Shown here in pieces: positions 8,823 through 17,334 of a DNA stretch of 64,000 nucleotides. The notes beneath the pieces are model-generated. The model made no database searches, had not been told where the DNA came from, and saw only the letters and a list, made by a program, of their open reading frames with translations. Position 1 is the stretch's first letter. Each line of letters begins with the position of its first letter. Both the position numbers and the translations under genes were made by a program. The DNA is from RI-92 sp037384645 (lineage in GTDB: Bacteria; Pseudomonadota; Gammaproteobacteria; UBA6429; Thiohalophilaceae), in contig JARRNT010000009.1 in NCBI GenBank assembly GCA_037384645.1, forward strand, positions 1 through 64,000. The letters are read 5' to 3'.

Positions 8823-9373
8823 GAGTCTTTATCCTCAGGTTCTGTATTGTCGGTGGACACCGGGTCCTGTTCGGATATCAGCGTTTCCTCCCCGACTACT
8901 GTAATAGGCTCAAGAGTCTCTTCCTCTATATCTTCAAACCGTTTCTGCATTTTCTTATCCAGCTGATGCTTGAGATCGGCAGTGACAATATCACCGAGCT
9001 TGGCAAACTCGGTGAAATCCTCGTCATAATCATCGAGGCCATCGCGCACATTGATGCCAGCGCTATGAAACAATTTACGCAAAGCCTTTTTTCGAAGGGC
9101 CTCGCTGACCTTGGGCGAGAGAAACCCCGAATAATCAGAGTCTTCAGTAAGACTTTCCAGTGGCGGCATGTCCGCATCCGTCGGCTGTGTATCCACCACC
9201 TCCGGCTTGCTTTTGGCCTCGATTGCGCTTTCCGTGGGCTTTTCTGAGGGTTTCTCTGCCCGTTGCGCTTCGCGTTTACGACGCGACCAGCGACTCAGGA
9301 AATTTTCATCACTTGCCCTGGTCTCATCCTCATCCAAAGGTGCAACATCGTTCTCCGGCAACCTGGATTTCAT
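8819..9373 (-). CDS. DUF3306 family protein
   Basis: This 184-residue, strongly charged protein has a basic, mostly disordered N-terminal half (FLSRWSRRKREAQ near 25-37) and a conserved patch near 75-115 (LTEDSDYSGFLSPKVSEALR). The FLSRWSRRK and D-S-D-Y-x-x-F-L elements are typical of DUF3306. No cysteine cluster, signal peptide or membrane segment is seen. It overlaps both neighbours by four bases, so DUF3305, DUF3306 and the Fe-S protein are probably made together. The family is known only by its association with formate dehydrogenase loci; its function is unknown. Confidence 0.82.
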   Translation of the reverse strand: MKSRLPENDVAPLDEDETRASDENFLSRWSRRKREAQRAEKPSEKPTESAIEAKSKPEVVDTQPTDADMPPLESLTEDSDYSGFLSPKVSEALRKKALRKLFHSAGINVRDGLDDYDEDFTEFAKLGDIVTADLKHQLDKKMQKRFEDIEEETLEPITVVGEETLISEQDPVSTDNTEPEDKDS

Positions 9374-9891
9374 CTGTGGCTCCCCTCTTCACGCGACTTC
9401 CAGTCATCCCGCTTGCGCTTTTTGCGCTTCTGCGGACGGTAATTCTGAAGGACAAAGGCTTCCGTCCAACGATATAATTCTGGCGGCACATCAACCACAA
9501 AAACCTCTTCATCTGCCTCGAGATAGGCTTGTGCTTCGTCGAAGCTCATGCTAACCAGGAACGGTACGGGAACATTGTCATCATCGACACGCGCAATCAC
9601 GTAACACTGGGGGTTTGGAGAGATAAGGTTGAAATAATAACTTTCACATGCATCGACATAGAGTTGAACCCTGAAACCGCTGTAGAGAACCTGCATCACA
9701 CCGCCTTCGTCACACACTATTCGCGGGCTTTCGCCTTCTACCGTGTTACTGGCAATAGCCATGACCCCTGCTGCCTGCCACTGGTAATCGCTCCATCGGC
9801 TGACCTGGCTTGGCTGGCGTTGCATTAATACCACAACCTGGAAATCTACTGGCAAGTCCTGGGTTAATTCATCGTTGTTTGGTGACATCAT
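9370..9891 (-). CDS. DUF3305 family protein
   Basis: This 173-residue soluble protein carries the DUF3305 signature near 20-50 (VVLMQRQPSQVSRWSDYQWQ) and a C-terminal lysine/arginine-rich tail. Two adjacent ATGs (9891 and 9888) are possible starts, and neither has a good Shine-Dalgarno sequence; a sigma-54 promoter about 40 bases upstream would give a leader near 25 bases. First gene of the DUF3305-DUF3306-Fe-S run, divergent from moaA. Function is unknown; co-occurrence with formate dehydrogenase suggests enzyme assembly. Confidence 0.82.
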   Translation of the reverse strand: MMSPNNDELTQDLPVDFQVVVLMQRQPSQVSRWSDYQWQAAGVMAIASNTVEGESPRIVCDEGGVMQVLYSGFRVQLYVDACESYYFNLISPNPQCYVIARVDDDNVPVPFLVSMSFDEAQAYLEADEEVFVVDVPPELYRWTEAFVLQNYRPQKRKKRKRDDWKSREEGSHR

Positions 9892-9927
9892 TACTAAATT
9901 CGCACGGCGAGAATAAGCATCGAATTT

Positions 9928-9942
9928 GCAAGTAATATACCA
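9928..9942 (-). promoter_or_regulatory. sigma-54 promoter for DUF3305 operon
   Basis: On the minus strand the sequence is TGGTATATTACTTGC: GG and GC ten bases apart with a consensus TTGC at -12. The -24 half keeps TGG but not the CAC. It faces DUF3305, and dyads at 10026-10074 lie about 85-145 bases upstream. Confidence 0.65.
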
Positions 9943-10025
9943 GCCACTTTAATCATGAAATTTACCGGTTCAATACGGCATTAATCCTGACAAGCAGCTG
10001 CAGCTGGAATGATTGGTAGTAAAAA

Positions 10026-10074
10026 CGGGTCAATCTGACCATATAGCCGGCACCAGGTGGGACAAAATGCCGCA
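10026..10074. promoter_or_regulatory. two activator dyads between DUF3305 and moaA
   Basis: Site one, 10026-10042, contains the perfect dyad GGTCA-ATC-TGACC. Site two, 10058-10074, is TGGGACAAAATGCCGCA, a 15/17 match to the island motif. The centres are 32 bp apart, about three turns. They lie between two divergent sigma-54 type promoters and could serve both. The rest of the 9892-10263 interval shows no gene. Confidence 0.65.
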
Positions 10075-10202
10075 CCTTGTGCAGCAATGCAGGCCTGATT
10101 TATATAGTTTGACGGTGTAGATTCTGAACAGCGTTCCGGGTAATCGCGCAAAACCTAGATAATCCTCAAGATTCCAATAAGCTAGCCCGTCTACCTTGGG
10201 AA

Positions 10203-10217
10203 AGGAATAATTCTTGC
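10203..10217 (+). promoter_or_regulatory. probable sigma-54 promoter for moaA-fdhD
   Basis: AGGAATAATTCTTGC has GG and GC ten bases apart and TTGC at -12, while the -24 part departs from TGGCAC. It would start transcription about 35 bases before the moaA ATG. It is the weakest of the six candidates but lies about 130-190 bases downstream of two dyads. Confidence 0.5.
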
Positions 10218-10263
10218 TATTGGTTTCTTGCTATAAACAACTGCGTTCCTCTACGAGACAGTC

Positions 10264-11304
10264 ATGAGCACCGTCATCAACAACAACAAAATTGCTACAC
10301 CTTTTGCAAACGACGCACCGGCATTAATCGATCGCTTCGGCCGGGAAATTACATATTTACGCATCTCTGTCACCGATCGCTGCGACTTACGCTGCATCTA
10401 TTGCATGTCTGAGAATATGAACTTCGTCCCGCGCGACAATTTACTCAGCCTGGAGGAAATCGTCCGCATTGGTGCTGCCTTTGTCAATATGGGAGTAAGC
10501 AAGATCCGGATCACTGGTGGTGAACCTCTCGTACGCAAGAACGTAATGTACGTATTTGAACACCTGGGGAGCCTGCCAGGCCTGAAGGACCTGACACTGA
10601 CCAGTAATGGCACCCAGCTGTCTCGCTATGCCAACGCATTACGCGCCGCGGGTGTAACCCGCATCAACATCAGCCTTGATAGCCTGCGGCCCGAGCGTTT
10701 CAAAGCAATCACTCGAACCGGGGAACTGAAGAAAGTCCTCGACGGCATCGATGCAGCCCGTGAAGCGGGCTTCGATCGCATCAAATTGAATAGCGTTATA
10801 CTCAAGCATAAAAACCACGATGAAATACTGGAGCTGGTGGAATTTGCACGAAAAAAGGGCATTGACATCAGTTTTATCGAAGAGATGCCACTGGGGATAA
10901 TTCAGGAACACGATCGCGCCTATACCTATTATTCCAGCGACGAGATACTAAACGACCTGCGCCAGCATTATGTACTGACTGCCACGGAAGAAAGCACGGG
11001 TGGCCCATCCCGTTATTATCGAATGAATGACAGTTCCACGCGCATCGGCTTCATCTCACCCCACAGCCATAATTTCTGCTCGTCCTGCAACCGTGTTCGC
11101 CTGACGGCAGAAGGCCGGTTACTGCTCTGCCTGGGGCAGGAACATTCCGTCGATCTACGCCGCATCGTTCGCAACCACGGCAGTTCCGATGAGACGTTAT
11201 CACAGGCAATCATCTCGGCGATGACAATCAAACCCAAGGGACATGACTTCGATTTGGCGACACAGCCAGTGATTTTTCGACATATGAATCATACCGGCGG
11301 TTAA
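10264..11304 (+). CDS. moaA: GTP 3',8-cyclase, molybdenum cofactor step 1
   Basis: This 346-residue radical-SAM enzyme turns GTP into the cyclic intermediate used by MoaC to make cPMP. The N-terminal SAM cluster is C40, C44 and C47 (CDLRCIYC). The C-terminal second cluster is in FCSSCNRVRLTAEGRLLLC, and the protein ends in Gly-Gly, as required for activity in the family. The usual partners moaC, moaD and moaE are not in the window. It is first in an operon with fdhD and a regulator gene, downstream of dyads and a sigma-54 type promoter, so this copy is probably dedicated to the formate dehydrogenase regulon. Confidence 0.95.
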   Translation: MSTVINNNKIATPFANDAPALIDRFGREITYLRISVTDRCDLRCIYCMSENMNFVPRDNLLSLEEIVRIGAAFVNMGVSKIRITGGEPLVRKNVMYVFEHLGSLPGLKDLTLTSNGTQLSRYANALRAAGVTRINISLDSLRPERFKAITRTGELKKVLDGIDAAREAGFDRIKLNSVILKHKNHDEILELVEFARKKGIDISFIEEMPLGIIQEHDRAYTYYSSDEILNDLRQHYVLTATEESTGGPSRYYRMNDSSTRIGFISPHSHNFCSSCNRVRLTAEGRLLLCLGQEHSVDLRRIVRNHGSSDETLSQAIISAMTIKPKGHDFDLATQPVIFRHMNHTGG

Positions 11305-11323
11305 CTTCCATGGAGCATTAATC

Positions 11324-12187
11324 ATGCAGACTAATCAAGTATCCCTCGTTCCAGAGCTGAGCAATAACGGGCTTGAGGCGTCTGTCCCGGTAACTGCCCA
11401 GGATGAATTCGGCGAACTGCGTCCCGGTCATATCGCAACTGAACGTGCCCTGACGGTTTACCTGGACAAACGCGAGGTACTGACCTTAATGACCATGGGC
11501 ACCGCTCCGGAGCTACTGGTTCTGGGCTGGTTACGCAATCAGCGTTTGCTCCCGGGCGTTCAATCGGTCAAGGCTGTCCAGGTTGACTGGGAAACAGAAT
11601 CTGCCGCAGTAACGACGCACACCGGGGTTAAGGACCTGGACAAGAAAATGGAACACAAGACCGTCACCACCGGCTGTGGCCAGGGCACGATATTCGGCAG
11701 CCTCATGGATGACCTCGACAAGATTCACCTGCCGCGCTTACCGCTCTCACAGGCCTTGATATACAGGCTGTTGCACAATTTAAATGAATATAACGAGGTC
11801 TACAAGCGTGCTGGTGGTGTACATGGTTGTGCCTTGTGCCAGGCTGATGAAATATTGTATTTCGTCGAAGATGTGGGCCGACATAATGCGGTCGATACCA
11901 TCGCCGGTTATATGTGGCTGAATGACATCAAGGGGGATGACAAGATTTTTTATACCACCGGCCGCCTCACCTCGGAGATGGTCATCAAGGTTGCGCAGAT
12001 GGGAATCCCCATCCTGCTGTCTCGTTCTGGAGTCACGCAAATGGGGCTGGATCTGGCCAAAAAGGTGGGGGTCACCCTGATCGCCCGCGCTAAAGGTAAT
12101 CACTTTATGGTCTACAATGGTGCCGACTTGCTAGACTACGATGCCATTCCTAGCCGTCGCCGGGCGACAGAAAGCCATATATCGTAA
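11324..12187 (+). CDS. fdhD: formate dehydrogenase sulfurtransferase
   Basis: This 287-residue protein carries sulfur from a cysteine desulfurase to the bis-MGD cofactor of formate dehydrogenase, a step needed for activity. The catalytic cysteine pair is C169-x-x-C172 in GGVHGCALC. The downstream EDVGRHNAVDTIAGY and TGRLTSEMVIK segments are family hallmarks. The length is normal (E. coli 277). GGAG is found eight bases before the ATG, and the gene begins 19 bases after moaA. Placement beside the formate dehydrogenase genes agrees with its role. Confidence 0.95.
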   Translation: MQTNQVSLVPELSNNGLEASVPVTAQDEFGELRPGHIATERALTVYLDKREVLTLMTMGTAPELLVLGWLRNQRLLPGVQSVKAVQVDWETESAAVTTHTGVKDLDKKMEHKTVTTGCGQGTIFGSLMDDLDKIHLPRLPLSQALIYRLLHNLNEYNEVYKRAGGVHGCALCQADEILYFVEDVGRHNAVDTIAGYMWLNDIKGDDKIFYTTGRLTSEMVIKVAQMGIPILLSRSGVTQMGLDLAKKVGVTLIARAKGNHFMVYNGADLLDYDAIPSRRRATESHIS

Positions 12188-12194
12188 GACATGT

Positions 12195-13109
12195 ATGGCC
12201 AGCATAATCAACAGCAATACTGATGTATTCATGAGTGTCAAACAGGTTGCGGAATATTTGCACCTGAATGAAAAGAAAATCTATGAACTAGTCAGTGAGC
12301 GTCGCATTCCTGCTACCAAAATCACCGGCAAGTGGATGTTTCCCCGTGAACTGGTGGATCGGTGGATGCTGGACTCTGCCCATGGCGGATTATTCACGGA
12401 TAGACTCGTTATTGGTGGTAGTGACGACCCTCTTCTCTATCGCATCATTATGCAGTATGCCCATGACGCGAAAGCGCACGCACTTATCACATATACTGCA
12501 ACCGGCACACGGCTTGGCCTCGACTTACTGAACGCAAATCGCGTCGACGCCTGCTGTATGCATTGGGGACCTAACACGGAAAGCCATACCCGTCACCCAG
12601 CCTTATTGCAGCAATACAATCAGCATCAACACTGGGTCCTGATTCGCGCATTCAGGCGGGAACAGGGCCTGATCATAAAGCCACGTCTTGCCGACATGAT
12701 ACACAATGCACAGGATTTATTTGATCAGCAGTTTCGGTGGGCAATACGCCAGGCCGGATCCGGAGCACAACGGTTTTTGCTGGAGGCGCTTGGCAAACTC
12801 GGTTTGAACGCGAGTTCTCTTAACAGCGAAATCACCGCCTTGTCTGAACGTGAAGCCGGGGCTGCCGTCGCCATGGATCGTGCTGATGTAGCACCTGGCG
12901 CGCATGCTATTGCCACCGAGTTTGGTCTGGGATTTATTCCCTTTGGATGGGAATCATTTGACTTTGCACTATCACGCAGCATCTGGTTTCGTCGTCTTTT
13001 CCAGGATCTGCTAAATCGACTCAAATCGCTAGAGTGTCAGCATCTGGCAGATGAGTTAGGTGGTTATGATTTCAGCGATACAGGTCAATTACTTTGGGGC
13101 GACGAATAA
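12195..13109 (+). CDS. HTH (excisionase-type) regulator with PBP-like domain
   Basis: From ATG 12195 the product is 304 residues; ATG 12231 is an alternative. Residues about 13-60 form a MerR/excisionase-type helix-turn-helix (MSVKQVAEYLHLNEKKIYEL, then ITGKWMFP). The remainder, from about 75, resembles the periplasmic-binding-protein-like domain fused to HTH or MoeA modules, with GSDDPLL and ATEFGLGFIPFGWE. In the family such domains are thought to sense molybdate or a related ligand, so a Mo/W-responsive one-component regulator is a reasonable guess. It follows fdhD by 7 bp and ends 3 bp from the convergent sensor-kinase gene. Confidence 0.75.
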   Translation: MASIINSNTDVFMSVKQVAEYLHLNEKKIYELVSERRIPATKITGKWMFPRELVDRWMLDSAHGGLFTDRLVIGGSDDPLLYRIIMQYAHDAKAHALITYTATGTRLGLDLLNANRVDACCMHWGPNTESHTRHPALLQQYNQHQHWVLIRAFRREQGLIIKPRLADMIHNAQDLFDQQFRWAIRQAGSGAQRFLLEALGKLGLNASSLNSEITALSEREAGAAVAMDRADVAPGAHAIATEFGLGFIPFGWESFDFALSRSIWFRRLFQDLLNRLKSLECQHLADELGGYDFSDTGQLLWGDE

Positions 13110-13111
13110 CC

Positions 13112-15226
13112 TCAATCATCATTAACAGCGTCACCATGCACATCTGCATCTTGTTCTATCGCGCGCAGTTGTTCAACAATCGTTTGTTCGTCTTCGACAA
13201 GAACCGGTTTGCGCAATAACCAGACAGTAAACTGGGTCCCTGCCCCGGTGCTTGACTTCACTGTGATATTACCCCCGTAACGACGTACCAGGCCATAACT
13301 AACTGACAAACCGAGACCTGAGCCACCGCCCTGTCCTTTGGAGCTATAAAATGGATTAAATATGTGCCCAATCTGTTCTTCTTTAATCCCTTCACCGTTA
13401 TCAATTACCTCGATCGCAACACCACGGTCTTCCCAATTTCTCGTTTTTATTTGAATCTTCCCTGCATTTTCCGGCAATGCATGAATTGCATTGACCAGCA
13501 GATTAACCATGACCTGCTGCAATTCCAGCGGATTGATTCGGATCCTGATATTTGCCTTCAGATCCAAATCAATCAAAAACCTATTTGATTTGCGCAAATG
13601 GTGCACCAGCTTTAATGTATCATTCATCAAATCGTTAACATCAACCTCACTTATATAGCCAGCATACTCATCGGGGCGTGCATACTGCAACAAGTTACGT
13701 ATGATTTCCTGAATTCGATAAACCTGCTGCACAATCATGTCAAGCTCCTGCTTATGAGGTGCCATGCTTGCCCCAGCTTCGGCTATCATCATATCAATAT
13801 TGCCCAGGATAACCTGAGTCGGGTTGTTTATCTCGTGGGCGACGCCTGCCGCCAACTCACCCAACGCTGCCAGCTTTTCCGCCACGACTAGCTGCTGTCG
13901 CGTTTGCCTCAAGGCGCTTATTGTTCGTTGCAAATCGGCATTTCTACGTTGCAGTTCCGCTGTACGCTCAGCGACTTTGGTTTCGAGCTGGTCCGCCCAG
14001 GCCTGGAGTTGCTCGCTCCGCTCCTGTAGCAAGTCCAGCATAACGTCGAATTCTCGAGCCAGCTCGCCAATCTCATCGCGGGATGACACTTTTCCTATGC
14101 GGCGTTCCTCCCCCGAACGGGTTGCATGAACAACAGCAGTCATGGCTTCCAGTGGTTTAAAGATGGATTTAGCACCCCGTATCGCCACAAGTGCCGATAG
14201 AACCATCAAGACAACAAACATTAGCACCAGAACAAACAGCGCTTCCCAAAGCGCGTTTCGGTAAGGTGTCTCAAGATAACCGCAATACAACATCCCAATA
14301 CGTTTACCGTTTTCATTCAAAATAGGTTGATAGGCAGAAATATACCAGTCATTCACAACAAAGGATCGGTTCACCCAGATTTTCCCCTGGTCCAGGACAC
14401 TTGAACGCACCTTATCGGAAACTCGAGTACCCAATGCGCGTTCACCCGGCGCCAATGGAACGTTAGTGCTAATACGGACATCCTTCAGGAACACAGTGAC
14501 CGTACCTATACTGCCTTTCAACAAACTACCATGACCATAAACCAGATTCCGGATCGTATCGACAAATGCAAAATTGTTGTTTAGCATGACACCGCCGTCC
14601 AGCAACCCCAGGATATCGCCATACTTGTTTTTGATAGGATAAATCGCTCGTATCATCATGGCGCGAACCTCCATTTTCCGTCTGGATGGCCGCGCATACG
14701 GTGTTTTGATCAGAGGCAGTTCGATTTGACTTGCTAAAAATGGATCCTCATTCATCAGATCCGCGTGACTGAACACCTCGACCTTAACCACAGGCTTGCC
14801 CTGCGCGGCTTCAAGCAAGGTAGCAGAAGATCGATCATGACCGCCACCTGGCTCAAACAGGCGATTACCACTCACATCAACAAGGTGCAAAAAGGTAAAA
14901 CCGGACTTGAGTTTGAGTTGACTGAGCAGGCGTTGTATTGAAGAAGCATTTTTTTCGGTTAATGCTGTCCGGAAAGAATAGGACCCACCCAGTCTCTCCA
15001 GCTGCGAGAGATAATCCTGCCGTAGCCTGCCAAAGGCATCATTAGCGACCCGCAGGTCAGTGCGTACCTTCCTGAACAGCTGATTATAAGTAAAATTTGC
15101 TCCCCAATACACAGCAATTGCCAGCGTGATGGGCATTACCAGCATGATTGGAAACAGTACCAGCACCAACAACTTATAACGAACCGTCTCACGCACGATT
15201 CGGTTAATACGCTGGAACAGGTGCAT
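13112..15226 (-). CDS. Cache-type sensor histidine kinase
   Basis: This 704-residue membrane kinase has membrane segment 1 near 19-41 and a large periplasmic region of about 280 residues typical of double-Cache sensors. Membrane segment 2 lies near 330-352, followed by HAMP, a coiled-coil linker and HisKA with the phospho-accepting His in ELAAGVAHEINNP. HATPase_c shows N box NLLVNAIHALP, G1 DNGEGI and G2 GSGLGLS. It is encoded 8 bp after its response regulator, so they form a two-component pair. The signal is unknown; formate, or availability of Mo/W, would suit the regulon. Some of the periplasmic domain includes SGNRLFEPGGGHD, not a recognised binding motif. Confidence 0.9.
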   Translation of the reverse strand: MHLFQRINRIVRETVRYKLLVLVLFPIMLVMPITLAIAVYWGANFTYNQLFRKVRTDLRVANDAFGRLRQDYLSQLERLGGSYSFRTALTEKNASSIQRLLSQLKLKSGFTFLHLVDVSGNRLFEPGGGHDRSSATLLEAAQGKPVVKVEVFSHADLMNEDPFLASQIELPLIKTPYARPSRRKMEVRAMMIRAIYPIKNKYGDILGLLDGGVMLNNNFAFVDTIRNLVYGHGSLLKGSIGTVTVFLKDVRISTNVPLAPGERALGTRVSDKVRSSVLDQGKIWVNRSFVVNDWYISAYQPILNENGKRIGMLYCGYLETPYRNALWEALFVLVLMFVVLMVLSALVAIRGAKSIFKPLEAMTAVVHATRSGEERRIGKVSSRDEIGELAREFDVMLDLLQERSEQLQAWADQLETKVAERTAELQRRNADLQRTISALRQTRQQLVVAEKLAALGELAAGVAHEINNPTQVILGNIDMMIAEAGASMAPHKQELDMIVQQVYRIQEIIRNLLQYARPDEYAGYISEVDVNDLMNDTLKLVHHLRKSNRFLIDLDLKANIRIRINPLELQQVMVNLLVNAIHALPENAGKIQIKTRNWEDRGVAIEVIDNGEGIKEEQIGHIFNPFYSSKGQGGGSGLGLSVSYGLVRRYGGNITVKSSTGAGTQFTVWLLRKPVLVEDEQTIVEQLRAIEQDADVHGDAVNDD

Positions 15227-15234
15227 AGGAATAA

Positions 15235-16647
15235 TTAGGCTGTAAGCGCCTCTTCCCAGGACTGGACCTTACGCTCCAGGGTCTTACGTGAAATGCCCAG
15301 GCGGCGCGCTGCAGCTGATTTATTGCCACTTTCCGCCTGCAGGACACTGAGGATATGCCGCTTTTCAATCTCTTCAAGTGACAGGTGTTGAAGATTTTCG
15401 ACTACCGGCGTTGTATCACTTTGCTGCGCAGGTTGCACGGCCAGACACTCACCAGGTGTCGTGTTGAGCAACAAACAACGCTCAATCAGGTTTTTAAGTT
15501 CACGTACATTGCCCGGCCAGTCATATTGTTGCATCACTGCCATCTCTTCCTCGCTGATATTTATTGCGGGAATCCCCATCTCGGTCGACAAAGTACTGAT
15601 AAAATGCTGAGTCAATAGCGACAAATCCTCAATACGTTCACGCAGGGCGGGCATGCGAATCGCCAGAACAAACAAACGATAATACAGGTCCTCACGGAAA
15701 TTTCCCTTTTTGACCTCGGCCTCCAAGTCGCGATTAGTGGCGGCGATAACCCGAACATCCACGGGTATCTCCCGATTCGAGCCAACCGGCCGGATGGTCC
15801 TCTCTTCCATTACACGCAACAAGTGCGCCTGCATGGTCATTGGCATTTCCCCGATCTCATCAAGAAACAGGGTGCCCCCGTTGGCATAGGTAAACAGTCC
15901 TTCGCGGGCCTGATGCGCACCCGTGAAGGCCCCGTTTACATGCCCAAACAGTTCACTCTCCAGTAATTCAGCACTCACGGCACCACAGTTAATCGGCACA
16001 AAACTCCCCTTGCGATGACTGTAGTCATGAATAGCGCGTGCAACCAGTTCCTTGCCAGTCCCAGATTCGCCCTCGATAAGAACCGTTGATGGCATGGGCG
16101 CGATGCGTTTTACCAGTTCACATACATTTTTGATTATTTCACAATTACCGATAATACCGGAACCGTGGAAATACTTTCCAAGCTGGCGGCGCAAGACGAA
16201 GTTTTCCCGCTGCATCCGCTGGCGTTCCATGCAACTATCCAGTGATGCTAATAACTGTTCCAGGCGGAAGGGTTTCAGAATAAAATCCGCCGCGCCTGCA
16301 CGTAAGGCCTCAATCGCTGTCTGCATATCAGCATAGGCACTGATAAAAATCACCGGGGTATTACTGCCCTGCTCGCGCAATCTGGTCACCCATTCAACCC
16401 CGGACAGGCCTGGCAAGCGAATATCGGCAATAATTAGATCGAAATGACAACGCTGGTGAAGCGCCTCAGCGGAATCCGCATCACCTGCTACCTCCACCAG
16501 ACTAAATCGTTTTTCCAATCCTTTTTGTAAAAAACTACGAATGCCTGGCTCATCGTCGACGATCAAGGCGGAAGTCATCCGGGAACTTTGTGTCGTCTCA
16601 TGGTGACTGTTCGAATAGGGTACAGAATTGTGTTCAGCCTGAGACAT
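15235..16647 (-). CDS. NtrC-family sigma-54-dependent response regulator
   Basis: This 470-residue regulator has a receiver domain (about 24-140) with acidic pocket D31/D32, phospho-acceptor D75 and K125. The AAA+ domain has Walker A GESGTGKE (193-200), GAFTGA (239-244), which contacts sigma-54, and Walker B LFLDEI (260-265). A C-terminal Fis-type HTH contains KSAAARRLGISRKTLERKV. It should activate sigma-54 promoters from upstream dyads, and ten matching dyads with six -24/-12 elements occur in this island. GAGGA lies nine bases before the start. It is encoded upstream of its sensor kinase, and two dyads lie 70-125 bases before it, suggesting autoregulation. Confidence 0.93.
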   Translation of the reverse strand: MSQAEHNSVPYSNSHHETTQSSRMTSALIVDDEPGIRSFLQKGLEKRFSLVEVAGDADSAEALHQRCHFDLIIADIRLPGLSGVEWVTRLREQGSNTPVIFISAYADMQTAIEALRAGAADFILKPFRLEQLLASLDSCMERQRMQRENFVLRRQLGKYFHGSGIIGNCEIIKNVCELVKRIAPMPSTVLIEGESGTGKELVARAIHDYSHRKGSFVPINCGAVSAELLESELFGHVNGAFTGAHQAREGLFTYANGGTLFLDEIGEMPMTMQAHLLRVMEERTIRPVGSNREIPVDVRVIAATNRDLEAEVKKGNFREDLYYRLFVLAIRMPALRERIEDLSLLTQHFISTLSTEMGIPAINISEEEMAVMQQYDWPGNVRELKNLIERCLLLNTTPGECLAVQPAQQSDTTPVVENLQHLSLEEIEKRHILSVLQAESGNKSAAARRLGISRKTLERKVQSWEEALTA

Positions 16648-16664
16648 ACTAGAAATTCCTCACA

Positions 16665-16692
16665 GTTATATTCGCGTACTGTTCAACGCCAA
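16665..16692 (-). promoter_or_regulatory. possible sigma-70 promoter for the two-component operon
   Basis: On the minus strand TTGGCG and TATAAC are separated by 16 bases, ending about 18 bases before the regulator ATG. No acceptable sigma-54 element is seen here, which would fit housekeeping expression of the activator. The match is moderate. Confidence 0.35.
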
Positions 16693-16719
16693 TATGTTAG
16701 GAGACGGCAGGATAGCGAC

Positions 16720-16769
16720 TGCGACAATTTATCGCAGTTAGCTTGCCTTTGATTGGACATTTTGTCGCA
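16720..16769. promoter_or_regulatory. two activator dyads between regulator and mob operon
   Basis: Site one, 16720-16736, is TGCGACAATTTATCGCA, and site two, 16753-16769, is TTGGACATTTTGTCGCA (15/17 match to the island motif). The centres are 33 bp apart, close to three turns. They lie about 160-210 bases before the predicted start of the rightward mob operon, a normal enhancer distance, and also directly upstream of the leftward regulator gene. Confidence 0.7.
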
Positions 16770-16902
16770 ATTACTCAGTTCATATTAGCATCGGATTAGA
16801 ATAAAGGTGGATATTTTTTTACCATACCCCATATTTTATTGATTTTTGTCAAAATTTACCGTTCCCGACAAATAGCCGAATATCGGCTCAGCAATTCTAA
16901 GA

Positions 16903-16918
16903 TGGCACGTGCTTTGCT
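16903..16918 (+). promoter_or_regulatory. consensus sigma-54 promoter for mobA-mobB-moeA
   Basis: TGGCACGTGCTTTGCT matches TGGCAC-N5-TTGCW at every defined position, with GG at 16904-16905 and GC at 16916-16917. Predicted start is near 16929, about 49 bases before the first ATG. This is the clearest of the set. Confidence 0.88.
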
Positions 16919-16977
16919 CTGATGGATAAGCATTTCATCACGAAAAGCCGCTGGACGGACGGTGGATTGAGAAATCT

Positions 16978-17334
16978 ATGGCCTGGAATGACCTGAATGA
17001 CAACGCGGACAATTGGAACATCTCCCGCTCAGGTGCAGCGTGCCAACGTATCTCGTTAGCACGATCGTGCATACCTTCATCTCACATTATGTTACTGGAT
17101 GCACTGGTCAGCAGTCTGGGTGACATCGCCAAACAACGCCCACTCAAACTGCTGGTACGCCTGAAACAACAAATAATGAGGCCATTAATTCGCAGTGACG
17201 AAGCCAGACGATTTCTGGAGCCATGCATTAATCAGTACAATCTAATACAGGGGAAGCTAGCCACTGACACACCTGGCAATCCCGGTACCATCAATATATT
17301 CGAGTTAGAACAATTTTTTGTAGTTACGCCATGA
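16978..17334 (+). CDS. unknown 118-residue protein heading mob operon
   Basis: I do not recognise this protein. It has no signal peptide, no membrane segment and no cysteine cluster (three scattered Cys). The middle (about 38-75) is predicted helical with LLDALVSSLGDIAKQRPLKL, and the C-terminal end is FELEQFFVVTP. Support for it being real: it lies 60 bases after a consensus sigma-54 promoter, and its stop overlaps the mobA start in ATGA. A moderate GAGAA precedes the ATG. It may be a formate dehydrogenase or molybdenum cofactor accessory factor by context only. Confidence 0.6.
   Translation: MAWNDLNDNADNWNISRSGAACQRISLARSCIPSSHIMLLDALVSSLGDIAKQRPLKLLVRLKQQIMRPLIRSDEARRFLEPCINQYNLIQGKLATDTPGNPGTINIFELEQFFVVTP

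Noticed and set aside
9892..10263. Molybdenum cofactor riboswitch before moaA
   Set aside because: The predicted leader is only about 35 bases and no matching stem pattern is visible; control looks transcriptional.
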